From the NCBI GenBank assembly GCA_945873505.1, contig CAMCDQ010000010.1, positions 1-53,136 on the forward strand: a DNA stretch of 53,136 bases. The letters are read 5' to 3'. Position 1 is the first letter of the stretch. The number at the start of each line of letters is the position of its first letter. This document shows positions 17,084 through 24,368 of this stretch, one piece after another. The notes below the pieces were generated by a model. The model worked only from the letters and a program-made list of their open reading frames with translations, was not told the DNA's origin and ran no database searches. Origin of the DNA: Chitinophaga pinensis. GTDB lineage: Bacteria; Bacteroidota; Bacteroidia; Flavobacteriales; Flavobacteriaceae. Made by a program: the position numbers and the translations under genes.

Positions 17084-17305
17084 TTAATGGGCAATACTCG
17101 TTTTCTCCGGGGCATATTTTTGTTTAGACAAATACTCTTTATACCAAGAAATTGAAAATTCTTGAACCTTAACCAATTTTTTATGCTTTTTAAATAAATG
17201 ATTCAAAACGAAATCTGGACGACCTCCTGGGTAAACAACTGCTTTAATTTTGTTTTTAAAATGTGCCGAAGCTGCTCTTGTATTTGTCCCAATAATTAAA
17301 ATGAA
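17084..17305 (-). pseudogene. C-terminal gene fragment of unknown family
   Basis: A minus-strand frame without any start codon encodes about 73 residues. It begins FILIIGTNTRAAS, continues KAVVYPGGRPDFVLNHLF and HKKLVKVQEF, and ends KTSIAH before a stop. The amino-acid composition is protein-like, with no low-complexity character, which suggests the tail of a former gene. It lies between argS and the tRNA-Thr terminator. I do not recognise the family. It may be a decay product or the remnant of an insertion near the tRNA. Confidence 0.5.
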
Positions 17306-17340
17306 TTAATCGGGTAAAAATCGGATAGATTTAAAAACAA

Positions 17341-17375
17341 AAAACCATTTTACTTTCGTAAAATGGTTTTTTTTT
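17341..17375. terminator. Terminator downstream of tRNA-Thr
   Basis: AAAACCATTTTAC, loop TTTC, GTAAAATGGTTTTTTTTT forms a 13-bp perfect stem with A and T tracts on its two sides. For the minus-strand tRNA gene it sits just downstream of the 3' end. Confidence 0.85.
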
Positions 17376-17381
17376 AAAAAG

Positions 17382-17455
17382 AGCCGGCGGAGGGACTCGA
17401 ACCCACGACCTGCTGATTACAAATCAGCTGCTCTAGCCAACTGAGCTACGCTGGC
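17382..17455 (-). tRNA. tRNA-Thr (anticodon UGU)
   Basis: The minus strand gives a 74-nt cloverleaf. The acceptor 5' arm GCCAGCG pairs with 3' CGCCGGC (one A-C mismatch at pair 4-69), the D arm is GCTCAGTTGGCTAGAGC, the anticodon stem is GCTGA/TCAGC with loop TTTGTAA, and the T arm has GGTTCGAGTCC. The anticodon is UGU, which reads ACA threonine codons. CCA is not encoded. A perfect promoter lies upstream. Confidence 0.95.
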
Positions 17456-17470
17456 GACTTATTTCGTGTA

Positions 17471-17501
17471 CAAATATAGAATTGAATTTCTAAAATCCAA
17501 A
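17471..17501 (-). promoter_or_regulatory. Promoter for tRNA-Thr
   Basis: On the minus strand TTTG (17501-17498), a 19-nt spacer and TATATTTG (17478-17471) match the consensus exactly, 16 nt before the tRNA 5' end. Confidence 0.7.
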
Positions 17502-17529
17502 ATAAATTTGACCTTTTTTAAAACTTATT

Positions 17530-17799
17530 TTATTGTAAACCGTTGATTTTAGCAATCAATTGATTTGCAACTTGTTCCAATTCAACATTGATTTGTTTGA
17601 AGTGCGTTTTTTTGTTTTCAACGTTTTTTGCGTTTACTTTAGTGATCAAAGTATCGAAACTTGCAATAGCTTCATCTATCAAAGCATTCGTTTCATCTGT
17701 TGGTTTACCTGTTGTAGCGATTTCATATAAGTAAACTGCTTCAATAATATCTCCTAAAACGTAGTTGATGTCTTTTTTTAAATTTTTAACGTTTGCCAT
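17530..17799 (-). CDS. Conserved small helical protein, unknown function
   Basis: From the ATG at 17799 the product is 89 aa, MANVKNLKKDINYVLGD and so on. It is predicted as all-helical with two or three amphipathic helices and no cysteine. The 16 residues before this Met (open frame to 17847) are encoded over the promoter region and look spurious. I believe it is a widespread flavobacterial small protein, but I know no function. It has its own promoter box upstream. Confidence 0.75.
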   Translation of the reverse strand: MANVKNLKKDINYVLGDIIEAVYLYEIATTGKPTDETNALIDEAIASFDTLITKVNAKNVENKKTHFKQINVELEQVANQLIAKINGLQ

Positions 17800-17836
17800 T
17801 TTGTGTTTTTTAATTTGAAATTTAAATTTTCGTCTG

Positions 17837-17844
17837 CAAAAGTA
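17837..17844 (-). promoter_or_regulatory. -7 box for the 89-aa protein gene
   Basis: On the minus strand TACTTTTG matches TAnnTTTG and lies 37 nt before the chosen ATG at 17799. It overlaps the start of the longer open frame, which supports the shorter start. Confidence 0.45.
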
Positions 17845-17866
17845 CATATAATCTTTCTATAACCGA

Positions 17867-18835
17867 CTATGAAATATAAATTTCTAAAAGTATGGCGGTT
17901 CCAGTCAAATTATAATTAGTCATCGCAGCAGGAATTAAGACCGTATCCCCTTTTTTATAGTTATAAAAAACATGATCCCATTCCAATTGAAACGTTCCTC
18001 CCGTACACATATAAACCGTGAAAGATTCTGATGTTTTGGAAATTTTTATTGTTCCGTCAAGCGGTAAATAATTCGTCGTAAAATAGGGACAATTTACTAT
18101 TTCATTGGATTTGTTTGTCTCTTTTGAATAGGTTTTATGTGTTTCGACTTTGTCGTAATTGATTGCGTCTAAAGCCAAATCAATGTGCAACTCTCTCAAA
18201 TTTCCATCTGCATCGACTCTATCAAAATCATATAATCGGTAGGTAATATCGGATGTTTGTTGGATTTCCGCAACTACCAAACCCGCACCAATAGCGTGAA
18301 CCGTTCCAGTTTCAAGGAAGAAAACATCGCCTGTTTTAACGTTTACTTCTTCCAATAAATCAAGTAAGGTTTTGTTTTCCAAATGCGCAACGTATTCTTT
18401 TGCATTCGATTTTTCTTTGAAACCAACAATAATTCTTGCATTTTCATCGGCTTGCATAATGTACCACATTTCTGTTTTTCCAAAGGAATTGTGGCGTTCT
18501 TTTGCCAATGCATCATTAGGATGTACCTGAATTGACAAATCGGTTTTGGCATCCAAATATTTGAATAACAGAGGAAATTGCTTCCCAAATTTTTTATAAA
18601 CTGCTATTCCTAAAACTTCTTCAGGATGATTTTCAATTAATTCTGTAAGTGATTTTCCTTTTAATATTCCATTTGAAACAATACTAACATCGCCTTGCAC
18701 AGTTGATAATTCCCAACTTTCTCCTGTTATTTGAGAAGTTATTGGTTTGTTAAGTACTGTTTTTAATTTTTCCCCTCCCCAAATTCTTTCTTTTAAAATT
18801 GGGTTAAATTGCAAAGGATAACTTTCAAATTTCAT
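17867..18835 (-). CDS. manA: Mannose-6-phosphate isomerase, type I
   Basis: This 322-aa cupin enzyme interconverts mannose-6-phosphate and fructose-6-phosphate, feeding GDP-sugar synthesis. The zinc ligands are seen in IQVHPNDALA (Gln, His near 102-104), the Glu of GKTEMWY (near 121) and the His of VHAIGAG (near 179). It is the last gene of a compact queD-bcp-manA run, starting 2 nt after the bcp stop. The length fits the short bacterial form. Confidence 0.93.
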   Translation of the reverse strand: MKFESYPLQFNPILKERIWGGEKLKTVLNKPITSQITGESWELSTVQGDVSIVSNGILKGKSLTELIENHPEEVLGIAVYKKFGKQFPLLFKYLDAKTDLSIQVHPNDALAKERHNSFGKTEMWYIMQADENARIIVGFKEKSNAKEYVAHLENKTLLDLLEEVNVKTGDVFFLETGTVHAIGAGLVVAEIQQTSDITYRLYDFDRVDADGNLRELHIDLALDAINYDKVETHKTYSKETNKSNEIVNCPYFTTNYLPLDGTIKISKTSESFTVYMCTGGTFQLEWDHVFYNYKKGDTVLIPAAMTNYNLTGTAILLEIYIS

Positions 18836-18837
18836 AA

Positions 18838-19293
18838 TTAAACTATTTTTTTAATAGCGTCAAGCGCTTTAGAAATGTGTTTTGTTGCCAACATACTATC
18901 AAAAATCATAACGATAATTCCTTCTTTATCAATTACATAAGTTACTCTTCCAGGCAATAATCCAAACATTCCAGAAGGAACACTAAAAAGGTTTCGGATT
19001 TTTTTATTGAAATCTGACAAAAGAATAAAAGGAAGTTTATACTGCTTCGTGAATTTTTGATGCGCGGCAACGCTATCGCTGCTAACGCCAATTACCTCAG
19101 CACCTAAAACGATAAAATCTTCATATTGATCACGGAAACTGCAGGCTTGAGCGGTACATCCGGGTGTGTTGTCTTTTGGATAAAAATATAGTACGACTGG
19201 TTTTTTCCCGATGGTATTCTGGCTGTCAAAAGTAGCTCCATTCGTATCAATTGCTACAAAATTCGGCACTTTATCACCTACTTTTAATTCCAT
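18838..19293 (-). CDS. bcp: Thioredoxin-dependent peroxiredoxin, Bcp/PrxQ family
   Basis: The 151-aa protein has the PrxQ signature YPKDNTPGCTAQACSFRD with peroxidatic Cys46 and resolving Cys51 five residues apart. It reduces H2O2 and organic hydroperoxides in the cytoplasm with thioredoxin. Its ATG overlaps the queD stop by one base (TAATG), and manA follows 2 nt after its own stop. Confidence 0.95.
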   Translation of the reverse strand: MELKVGDKVPNFVAIDTNGATFDSQNTIGKKPVVLYFYPKDNTPGCTAQACSFRDQYEDFIVLGAEVIGVSSDSVAAHQKFTKQYKLPFILLSDFNKKIRNLFSVPSGMFGLLPGRVTYVIDKEGIIVMIFDSMLATKHISKALDAIKKIV

Positions 19294-19703
19294 TATTCTC
19301 CTTTATAGGTTACAAAATTACGAGGTGTTTCATATAAAACCACTTCCAAATCAAATTCGGGTTTAATTCGACTTCTGATTTTATTCCAAATCACAACTAC
19401 AATATTTTCGGCTGTAGGATTCAAATCTTGAAATTCAGGAACATCCAAATTCAAATTCTTATGATCAAATTTGTTTTCAATTTCTTCTTTAATAATATCT
19501 GAAAGAAATTTAACATCCATAACATAACCCGTTTCAGGATATATTTGCCCCGTTACACTAACTGTCATATCATAATTATGACCGTGGAAATTAGGATTGT
19601 TGCATTTGCCAAAAACGGCATCATTTTTTTCAAATGTCCAATCTTTTCTGTACAAACGGTGCGCTGCGTTAAAATGTGCTTTTCTGCTTATGGTAACTCT
19701 CAT
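19293..19703 (-). CDS. queD: 6-carboxytetrahydropterin synthase QueD
   Basis: QueD converts dihydroneopterin triphosphate to 6-carboxytetrahydropterin on the way to queuosine and preQ1. The 136-aa protein shows zinc ligands His15 (NAAHRL), His40 and His42 (FHGHNY), and catalytic Cys34 (FGKCNNP). TAENI and the C-terminal VVLYETPRN complete the 6-pyruvoyl-tetrahydropterin synthase fold signature. It overlaps bcp by one base. Other que genes are not nearby. Confidence 0.93.
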   Translation of the reverse strand: MRVTISRKAHFNAAHRLYRKDWTFEKNDAVFGKCNNPNFHGHNYDMTVSVTGQIYPETGYVMDVKFLSDIIKEEIENKFDHKNLNLDVPEFQDLNPTAENIVVVIWNKIRSRIKPEFDLEVVLYETPRNFVTYKGE

Positions 19704-19758
19704 ATTTTGGATTTTATATTTCGGAAATCAGCTTCCAAAATAAAATATTTTAATGCAT

Positions 19759-20286
19759 CTAAATTTTATGGTCTTCTAAATAATGGTAGAATTCATCGAA
19801 AATTATTTTAAACCAAATCGTATATAATTCAGGATTGACAAACATATCTTCCTTAACATCTTCAATTTTCATCCATTTCCAACTTTCAACTTCATCGATA
19901 TTTATTTGAGGTTCGTCATTAAAATAACCAATCATCACGTGATCCAGTTCGTGCTCGGTCAAACCATTATCAAACGGCGCTTTATAAATAAAATGAAACA
20001 ACTCTTTGAGTTCGGCTTCAAAACCCATTTCCTCTCTCAATCTTCTGGTTCCGGCTTCAATATTAGATTCTCCAAATCGTTGATGACTACAACACGTATT
20101 GGTCCATAATAATGGAGAATGGTATTTATGATGTGCGCGCTGTTGAAGCATAATTTCATTGTTCTTATTCAAAATAAAAACTGAAAAGGCACGATGCAAA
20201 ATGGCTTTCTCGTGTGCTTCCATTTTTTCCATGGTTCCTATTGGTTCGTCCAATTCATTTACCAATATTACTCTTTCTTCTGTCAT
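19759..20286 (-). CDS. idi: Isopentenyl-diphosphate delta-isomerase, type I
   Basis: The enzyme interconverts IPP and DMAPP. From the ATG at 20286 (MTEERVILV) the product is 175 aa. Catalytic Cys66 lies in WTNTCCSHQ and the conserved Glu in the SWKWM-adjacent segment EVESWKW. The Nudix-like REEMGFE helix (85-91) is present. A longer start at 20307 adds seven residues (MTSNTYF) and cannot be excluded. It lies 55 nt upstream of queD on the same strand. Confidence 0.92.
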   Translation of the reverse strand: MTEERVILVNELDEPIGTMEKMEAHEKAILHRAFSVFILNKNNEIMLQQRAHHKYHSPLLWTNTCCSHQRFGESNIEAGTRRLREEMGFEAELKELFHFIYKAPFDNGLTEHELDHVMIGYFNDEPQINIDEVESWKWMKIEDVKEDMFVNPELYTIWFKIIFDEFYHYLEDHKI

Positions 20287-20393
20287 AAAATATGTATTGC
20301 TTGTCAAAAATACAAAAAAAGAAATGGTTTTTCATCAGATTTTGAAATTGTGACAAGTTTAACGAGTGTCGAATGATACCATAATTAGATACA

Positions 20394-20430
20394 AAAACCG
20401 CAAACAAATAGTGCTATTGCGTTTGCGGTT
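20394..20430 (-). terminator. Terminator downstream of gapN
   Basis: On the minus strand AACCGCAAAC, a 15-nt loop that can itself pair partly, GTTTGCGGTT and TTTG follow the gapN stop by 33 nt. The 10-bp stem is perfect. Confidence 0.8.
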
Positions 20431-20463
20431 ATACAATCTTTTCTAATTTTCAATACGATAGTA

Positions 20464-22044
20464 TTACAATATATAATCCGTATTGATAAAATTCGATTCT
20501 TTACTATTCAACAATGCCTGTAAGATTTCATTGTTATACTCATTGTCTTTAGATGCTACGAAAGTCCTAATGGAAAATGAACGCAAGGCATCGTGAATAC
20601 TCAAAGTTCCCACAGCAGAATCTTTTCGACCTGTAAACGGATACACATCTGGACCTCTTTGACAAGAACTATTTAAGTTTACTCGGGTAACTAAATTCAC
20701 CAAAGTATCAATAAGTGGTGCGATGGTTTTAATATCTTTCCCAAACAAACTCACTTGCTGACCATAATTTGATTCGGCCATATCTTTCAATGGTTCTTGA
20801 ATATCTTTGAAAGTCAAAATTGGAACTACGGGTCCAAATTGTTCTTCGTGATACACTCGCATTTCCTTATTTATAGGATATAAAACAGCTGGAAAAATAT
20901 AATTATCGTAATGTTGCCCGCCTTTCGCGTTGATTACTTTGGCACCTTTGCTTGTGGCGTCGTCAATCAATTCTTGAATATAATCAGGTTTGTCTTTTTC
21001 TGGTAATGGCGTTAAAAACACCGATTTATCCCAAGGATTTCCAAAAGCAAGCGCATCTACTTTAGCAGCAAATCTTTTGTTGAATTCCTCGGCAATGGAT
21101 TCGTGAACATATAAAATTTTCAATGCGGTGCATCGTTGACCGTTAAAAGATAAACTTCCCGCAACACATTCTTGAATCGCCAAATCTAAATCGGCATCAG
21201 CCAAAACAATCGCAGGATTCTTAGCTTCTAAACCTAAAATTAAACGCAATCTATTTTTATTTGGATGTTGATCTTGCAATGCAATTGCCGATTTACTATT
21301 TCCAATTAAAGCCAAAATAGCTATTTTCCCTGACTCCATAATTGGCGATGCAACATCACGACCTCGTCCATAAACAATATTGATAACTCCTTTTGGGAAA
21401 CTACTTCTAAAGGCTTCCAATAAAGGTGAAATTAATAAAACGCCGTGTTTTGCTGGTTTGAAAATCACCGTATTTCCCATTATAATTGCAGGAATTAGCA
21501 AGGAAAAAGTTTCGTTTAAAGGATAATTGTAAGGTCCAAGACACAATACAACTCCAAGTGGCCCGCGACGAACCATTGCATTAATGCCTTGACTTTTTGT
21601 AAATCGAGCGCTATTTCTGTCTAATTTTTTATAATCTTCAATTGTGTCAACAATATATTCTACTGTTCTGTCAAATTCTTTTTCAGAATCTGGTAACGAT
21701 TTTCCGATTTCCCACATCAAATATTTAACGACTTCATTACGAGTCAATTTCATTTGATTTACGAAATTCTCCATGCATTTAATTCTATCTGTCACTTTCA
21801 TCGTTGGCCAAATTCCTTGACCATTATCATAGGCATTTACAGCCGCTTCAACAACCTCATTGGCTTCTGAAACCCCCATTGTTGGTATCGATCCTAAAAG
21901 TGTTGGTGCATAATTTTCTGTAGATGATATGGTAGAAAAAACTTCTGTAGTAGGTCCTTTCCATTCTTTTAATGCTCCATTAACCAAGTAGGTATTTTGA
22001 AATAATGGGGCGGTAATTTGAAATTCTTCGGGTATAAAACTCAT
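20464..22044 (-). CDS. gapN: NADP-dependent glyceraldehyde-3-phosphate dehydrogenase (GapN type)
   Basis: The 526-aa protein belongs to the aldehyde dehydrogenase superfamily and resembles non-phosphorylating GapN enzymes, which oxidise glyceraldehyde-3-phosphate straight to 3-phosphoglycerate and yield NADPH. Asn173 (PYNYPLN), Glu273 (GLEAKNP) and nucleophile Cys305 (NGQRCTA) are in place. Substrate choice is by family resemblance; other aldehydes are possible. It is a single-gene unit with its own promoter box and terminator, separate from the phosphorylating gap at 6.6 kb. Confidence 0.85.
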   Translation of the reverse strand: MSFIPEEFQITAPLFQNTYLVNGALKEWKGPTTEVFSTISSTENYAPTLLGSIPTMGVSEANEVVEAAVNAYDNGQGIWPTMKVTDRIKCMENFVNQMKLTRNEVVKYLMWEIGKSLPDSEKEFDRTVEYIVDTIEDYKKLDRNSARFTKSQGINAMVRRGPLGVVLCLGPYNYPLNETFSLLIPAIIMGNTVIFKPAKHGVLLISPLLEAFRSSFPKGVINIVYGRGRDVASPIMESGKIAILALIGNSKSAIALQDQHPNKNRLRLILGLEAKNPAIVLADADLDLAIQECVAGSLSFNGQRCTALKILYVHESIAEEFNKRFAAKVDALAFGNPWDKSVFLTPLPEKDKPDYIQELIDDATSKGAKVINAKGGQHYDNYIFPAVLYPINKEMRVYHEEQFGPVVPILTFKDIQEPLKDMAESNYGQQVSLFGKDIKTIAPLIDTLVNLVTRVNLNSSCQRGPDVYPFTGRKDSAVGTLSIHDALRSFSIRTFVASKDNEYNNEILQALLNSKESNFINTDYIL

Positions 22045-22060
22045 TGTCGCTATTTTTTTA

Positions 22061-22068
22061 CAAATTTA
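22061..22068 (-). promoter_or_regulatory. -7 box upstream of gapN
   Basis: On the minus strand TAAATTTG fits TAnnTTTG and lies 16 nt before the gapN ATG. The rest of the 200-nt gap to the next gene is AT-rich with no recognised element. Confidence 0.4.
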
Positions 22069-22246
22069 CACTTTATAAAAATTGGACGTTGCTTATTTCA
22101 AACTATTTGACTCAAAAAATAACAGAATTATCATTATCTTAAATAATTTTAAAAAACTTAAAATTTATTACATTATTACGATAAAAAAAGGGATTTTTGA
22201 ATAAATAATTTTTAATATAACGTTTTCGTTTTAAACGATATTTGTA

Positions 22247-23809
22247 TTATAAACGTAACGCTTCATGAATTTTAATGGCACATTTCTCGCCATCAATAGC
22301 TGCTGAAATAATTCCACCAGCATAACCTGCTCCTTCACCACAAGGATAAAGTCCTTTTATTTGAACATGTTCTAATGAAATTGCTTCTCGAGGAATTCGA
22401 ACTGGTGAAGAAGTTCTAGATTCTGGTGCGTGTAAAACAGCTTCATTTGTCAAATAACCTCGCATAGATTTTCCAAATTCTGAAAAACCTTCGCGCAATA
22501 TTTGCGATAAAAAACCAGGGAAAACTTGCCCCATTTCTACCGAAGTAGTTCCAGGAACATAAGACGTTTTGGGAATATCCGATGATATTTTATTTTGAGT
22601 AAAATCGACCATTCTTTGGGCTGGAACTTTTTGAGATTCCCCAGCCAAATGCCACGCTTTTTGTTCGATGCTTTTTTGAAATTCTAATCCTGCCAAGGCT
22701 CCGAATTTCTCAAAAGGTTTGAAATCTTCTAATTTTAATTCTATAACAATTCCGGAATTGGCAGTTGCTTGATCTCGTTTTGACGGAGACCAACCATTGG
22801 TTACAACCTCGCCTGGGCTTGTCGCACAAGGTGCAATTACACCACCAGGACACATACAAAAAGAATACATTCCCCTTCCTCCTACTTGTTTCACAATAGA
22901 ATAGGGTGCTGGTGGCAAATGCTCGCCACGATAATCGCAACTGTATTGAATGCTGTCAATTAGGGTTTGTGGATGTTCTGCTCTAACGCCCAAGGCAAAT
23001 GGTTTCGCTTCAATGAAAACTTTTTTTCTGTCTAACAATTCAAAAATATCTCGAGCGGAATGTCCGGTTGCCAATATGATTTTACTAGACAAAATTGTGT
23101 CTCCAGATTGCGTTACTATTCCTTGAACTTCACTGTTTTTTATCAAAATATCCGTTAGACGCGTTTCAAAAAGCACCTTTCCGCCCATTTCAATGATTTT
23201 CTCGCGAATATCCTGAATGATTTGTGGTAATTTATTGGTCCCAATATGTGGATGTGCTTCTATCAAAATATCCGCGGAAGCACCAAAAGCGACTAATAAT
23301 TCTAAAATTCGAGTTACATCGCCACGCTTTTTGGAGCGGGTATATAATTTTCCATCAGAATAGGTTCCTGCACCGCCTTCGCCAAAACAATAATTAGAAT
23401 CTTCATCGACAATATGATCCACATTAATGGCTTTCAAATCGCGACGACGGCCACGAACGTCTTTTCCACGCTCGATAATTATTGGCTTTAAGCCCAATTC
23501 AATTAATTGTAAGGCTGCAAAAAGTCCTGCAGGTCCAGCGCCAACAATAATAACTTCTTGCGCATTGGAAACATCTTTATATTCTGGAAGTTGGATTTTT
23601 TCTTCAATAAATTCATCTCCTTGAAAGTAAAGCATCACTTTCAAATTCATTTTTATTGCCTTTTGACGAGCATCAACAGACCGCTTCAAGATGGAAATGT
23701 GCTTGATTTCATTGGATGAAACGCGTATCAATTTCGCAACATGCTCTTTAAGAAGTTCGTCGTTTGAAGCAATTTCGGGAGATACTTGAAGTAGAAGTTC
23801 TTGAGGCAT
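22247..23809 (-). CDS. NAD(P)/FAD-dependent oxidoreductase (COG2509-like)
   Basis: From the ATG at 23809 (MPQELLLQVSPE) the protein is 520 aa. An N-terminal ACT-like/ferredoxin-like domain (1-80) precedes a Rossmann FAD site IIVGAGPAGLFAA (87-99). Further signatures are CFGEGGAGTYSDGKLYTRS near 163 and CGEGAGYAGGI near the C-terminus. This matches the family of uncharacterised FAD-dependent dehydrogenases. The longer frame to 23935 would add 42 hydrophobic residues encoded over a repeat-like gap and is not favoured. Substrate is unknown. Confidence 0.88.
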   Translation of the reverse strand: MPQELLLQVSPEIASNDELLKEHVAKLIRVSSNEIKHISILKRSVDARQKAIKMNLKVMLYFQGDEFIEEKIQLPEYKDVSNAQEVIIVGAGPAGLFAALQLIELGLKPIIIERGKDVRGRRRDLKAINVDHIVDEDSNYCFGEGGAGTYSDGKLYTRSKKRGDVTRILELLVAFGASADILIEAHPHIGTNKLPQIIQDIREKIIEMGGKVLFETRLTDILIKNSEVQGIVTQSGDTILSSKIILATGHSARDIFELLDRKKVFIEAKPFALGVRAEHPQTLIDSIQYSCDYRGEHLPPAPYSIVKQVGGRGMYSFCMCPGGVIAPCATSPGEVVTNGWSPSKRDQATANSGIVIELKLEDFKPFEKFGALAGLEFQKSIEQKAWHLAGESQKVPAQRMVDFTQNKISSDIPKTSYVPGTTSVEMGQVFPGFLSQILREGFSEFGKSMRGYLTNEAVLHAPESRTSSPVRIPREAISLEHVQIKGLYPCGEGAGYAGGIISAAIDGEKCAIKIHEALRL

Positions 23810-23986
23810 TTTATTTTTAATTAATCGAATTACAAAAGTAGGTATTTGAAGTGGAAAAAGAGGAAAGAGAAAAAGAAAGATAATAGACGAATAGATAATA
23901 GAAAAATTCGTGGCAATTGGTGAAATTCTTGGCAAAATACTTTGAACCTTTTGTGGAAAAAAATCTGTGCATCTGTGGCTAATAAC

Positions 23987-24018
23987 TTTGTTCCTTTTGT
24001 GGCAAAAACATAACTTTG
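23987..24018 (+). promoter_or_regulatory. Promoter made of an intergenic repeat word
   Basis: TTTG (23987-23990), a 20-nt spacer and TAACTTTG (24011-24018) form a promoter for the small gene at 24036. The area from 23940 is a string of related words (CTTTTGTGGAAAAA, CTGTGCATCTGTGGC, CTTTTGTGGCAAAAA), so the promoter seems to have arisen from a degenerate repeat. Confidence 0.45.
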
Positions 24019-24035
24019 CAACAACAAATAAAAAT

Positions 24036-24269
24036 ATGTCAAGACAAATAAAATTAATATGGGATTTTAGAGGTGGGGAAGCTGCAAAAACTGCAGAACA
24101 TCACGAAATTCACCTCAAAGAGTACATTTCAGAAGAAAAGTTAGCATTGAATATCACAGGATTTACAATTCTAAATGAAATGCACGCCATCGCATTTATG
24201 GTTGTAACAGATGAAAATATGATTGCTGTTCGTGATAAATTAAAACCACATCGGGGTGAGTTGTTTTAG
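24036..24269 (+). CDS. Small conserved-looking protein, unknown function
   Basis: From the ATG at 24036 the protein is 77 aa (MSRQIKLIWDFRGGEA). It has an alpha/beta composition with a His-rich stretch AEHHEIH (19-25). The longer open frame from 23967 is rejected because it begins inside the repeat-like promoter region. I recall similar short proteins in Flavobacteriia but no function. The gene is convergent with recQ. Confidence 0.7.
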   Translation: MSRQIKLIWDFRGGEAAKTAEHHEIHLKEYISEEKLALNITGFTILNEMHAIAFMVVTDENMIAVRDKLKPHRGELF

Positions 24270-24362
24270 TCGAATGTCTTAATGTCGAAAGGCGTTAAGG
24301 ATAAAAAAAATATTATTTTCCACTTTTGGACTTTCGACTTTATGACTTTAAGACTTTCGACT
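24270..24362. repeat. Inverted GTCGAAAGTC repeat, possible bidirectional terminator
   Basis: GTCGAATGTCTTAATGTCGA at the left is mirrored by GACTTTAAGACTTTCGAC at the right, giving an imperfect stem of about 30 nt with an AT-rich loop. It fills the gap between two convergent genes. The same GACTTTCGAC word occurs downstream of ffh. Confidence 0.5.
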
Positions 24363-24368
24363 TAATTT

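Noticed and set aside
17382..17455. tRNA-Thr as an active integration site
   Set aside because: No duplicate of the tRNA 3' end and no integrase gene was found nearby.
23809..23935. N-terminal extension of the FAD oxidoreductase as a membrane anchor
   Set aside because: The extra 42 residues come from a purine/pyrimidine-rich spacer, and the family begins at the MPQELLLQ-type start.
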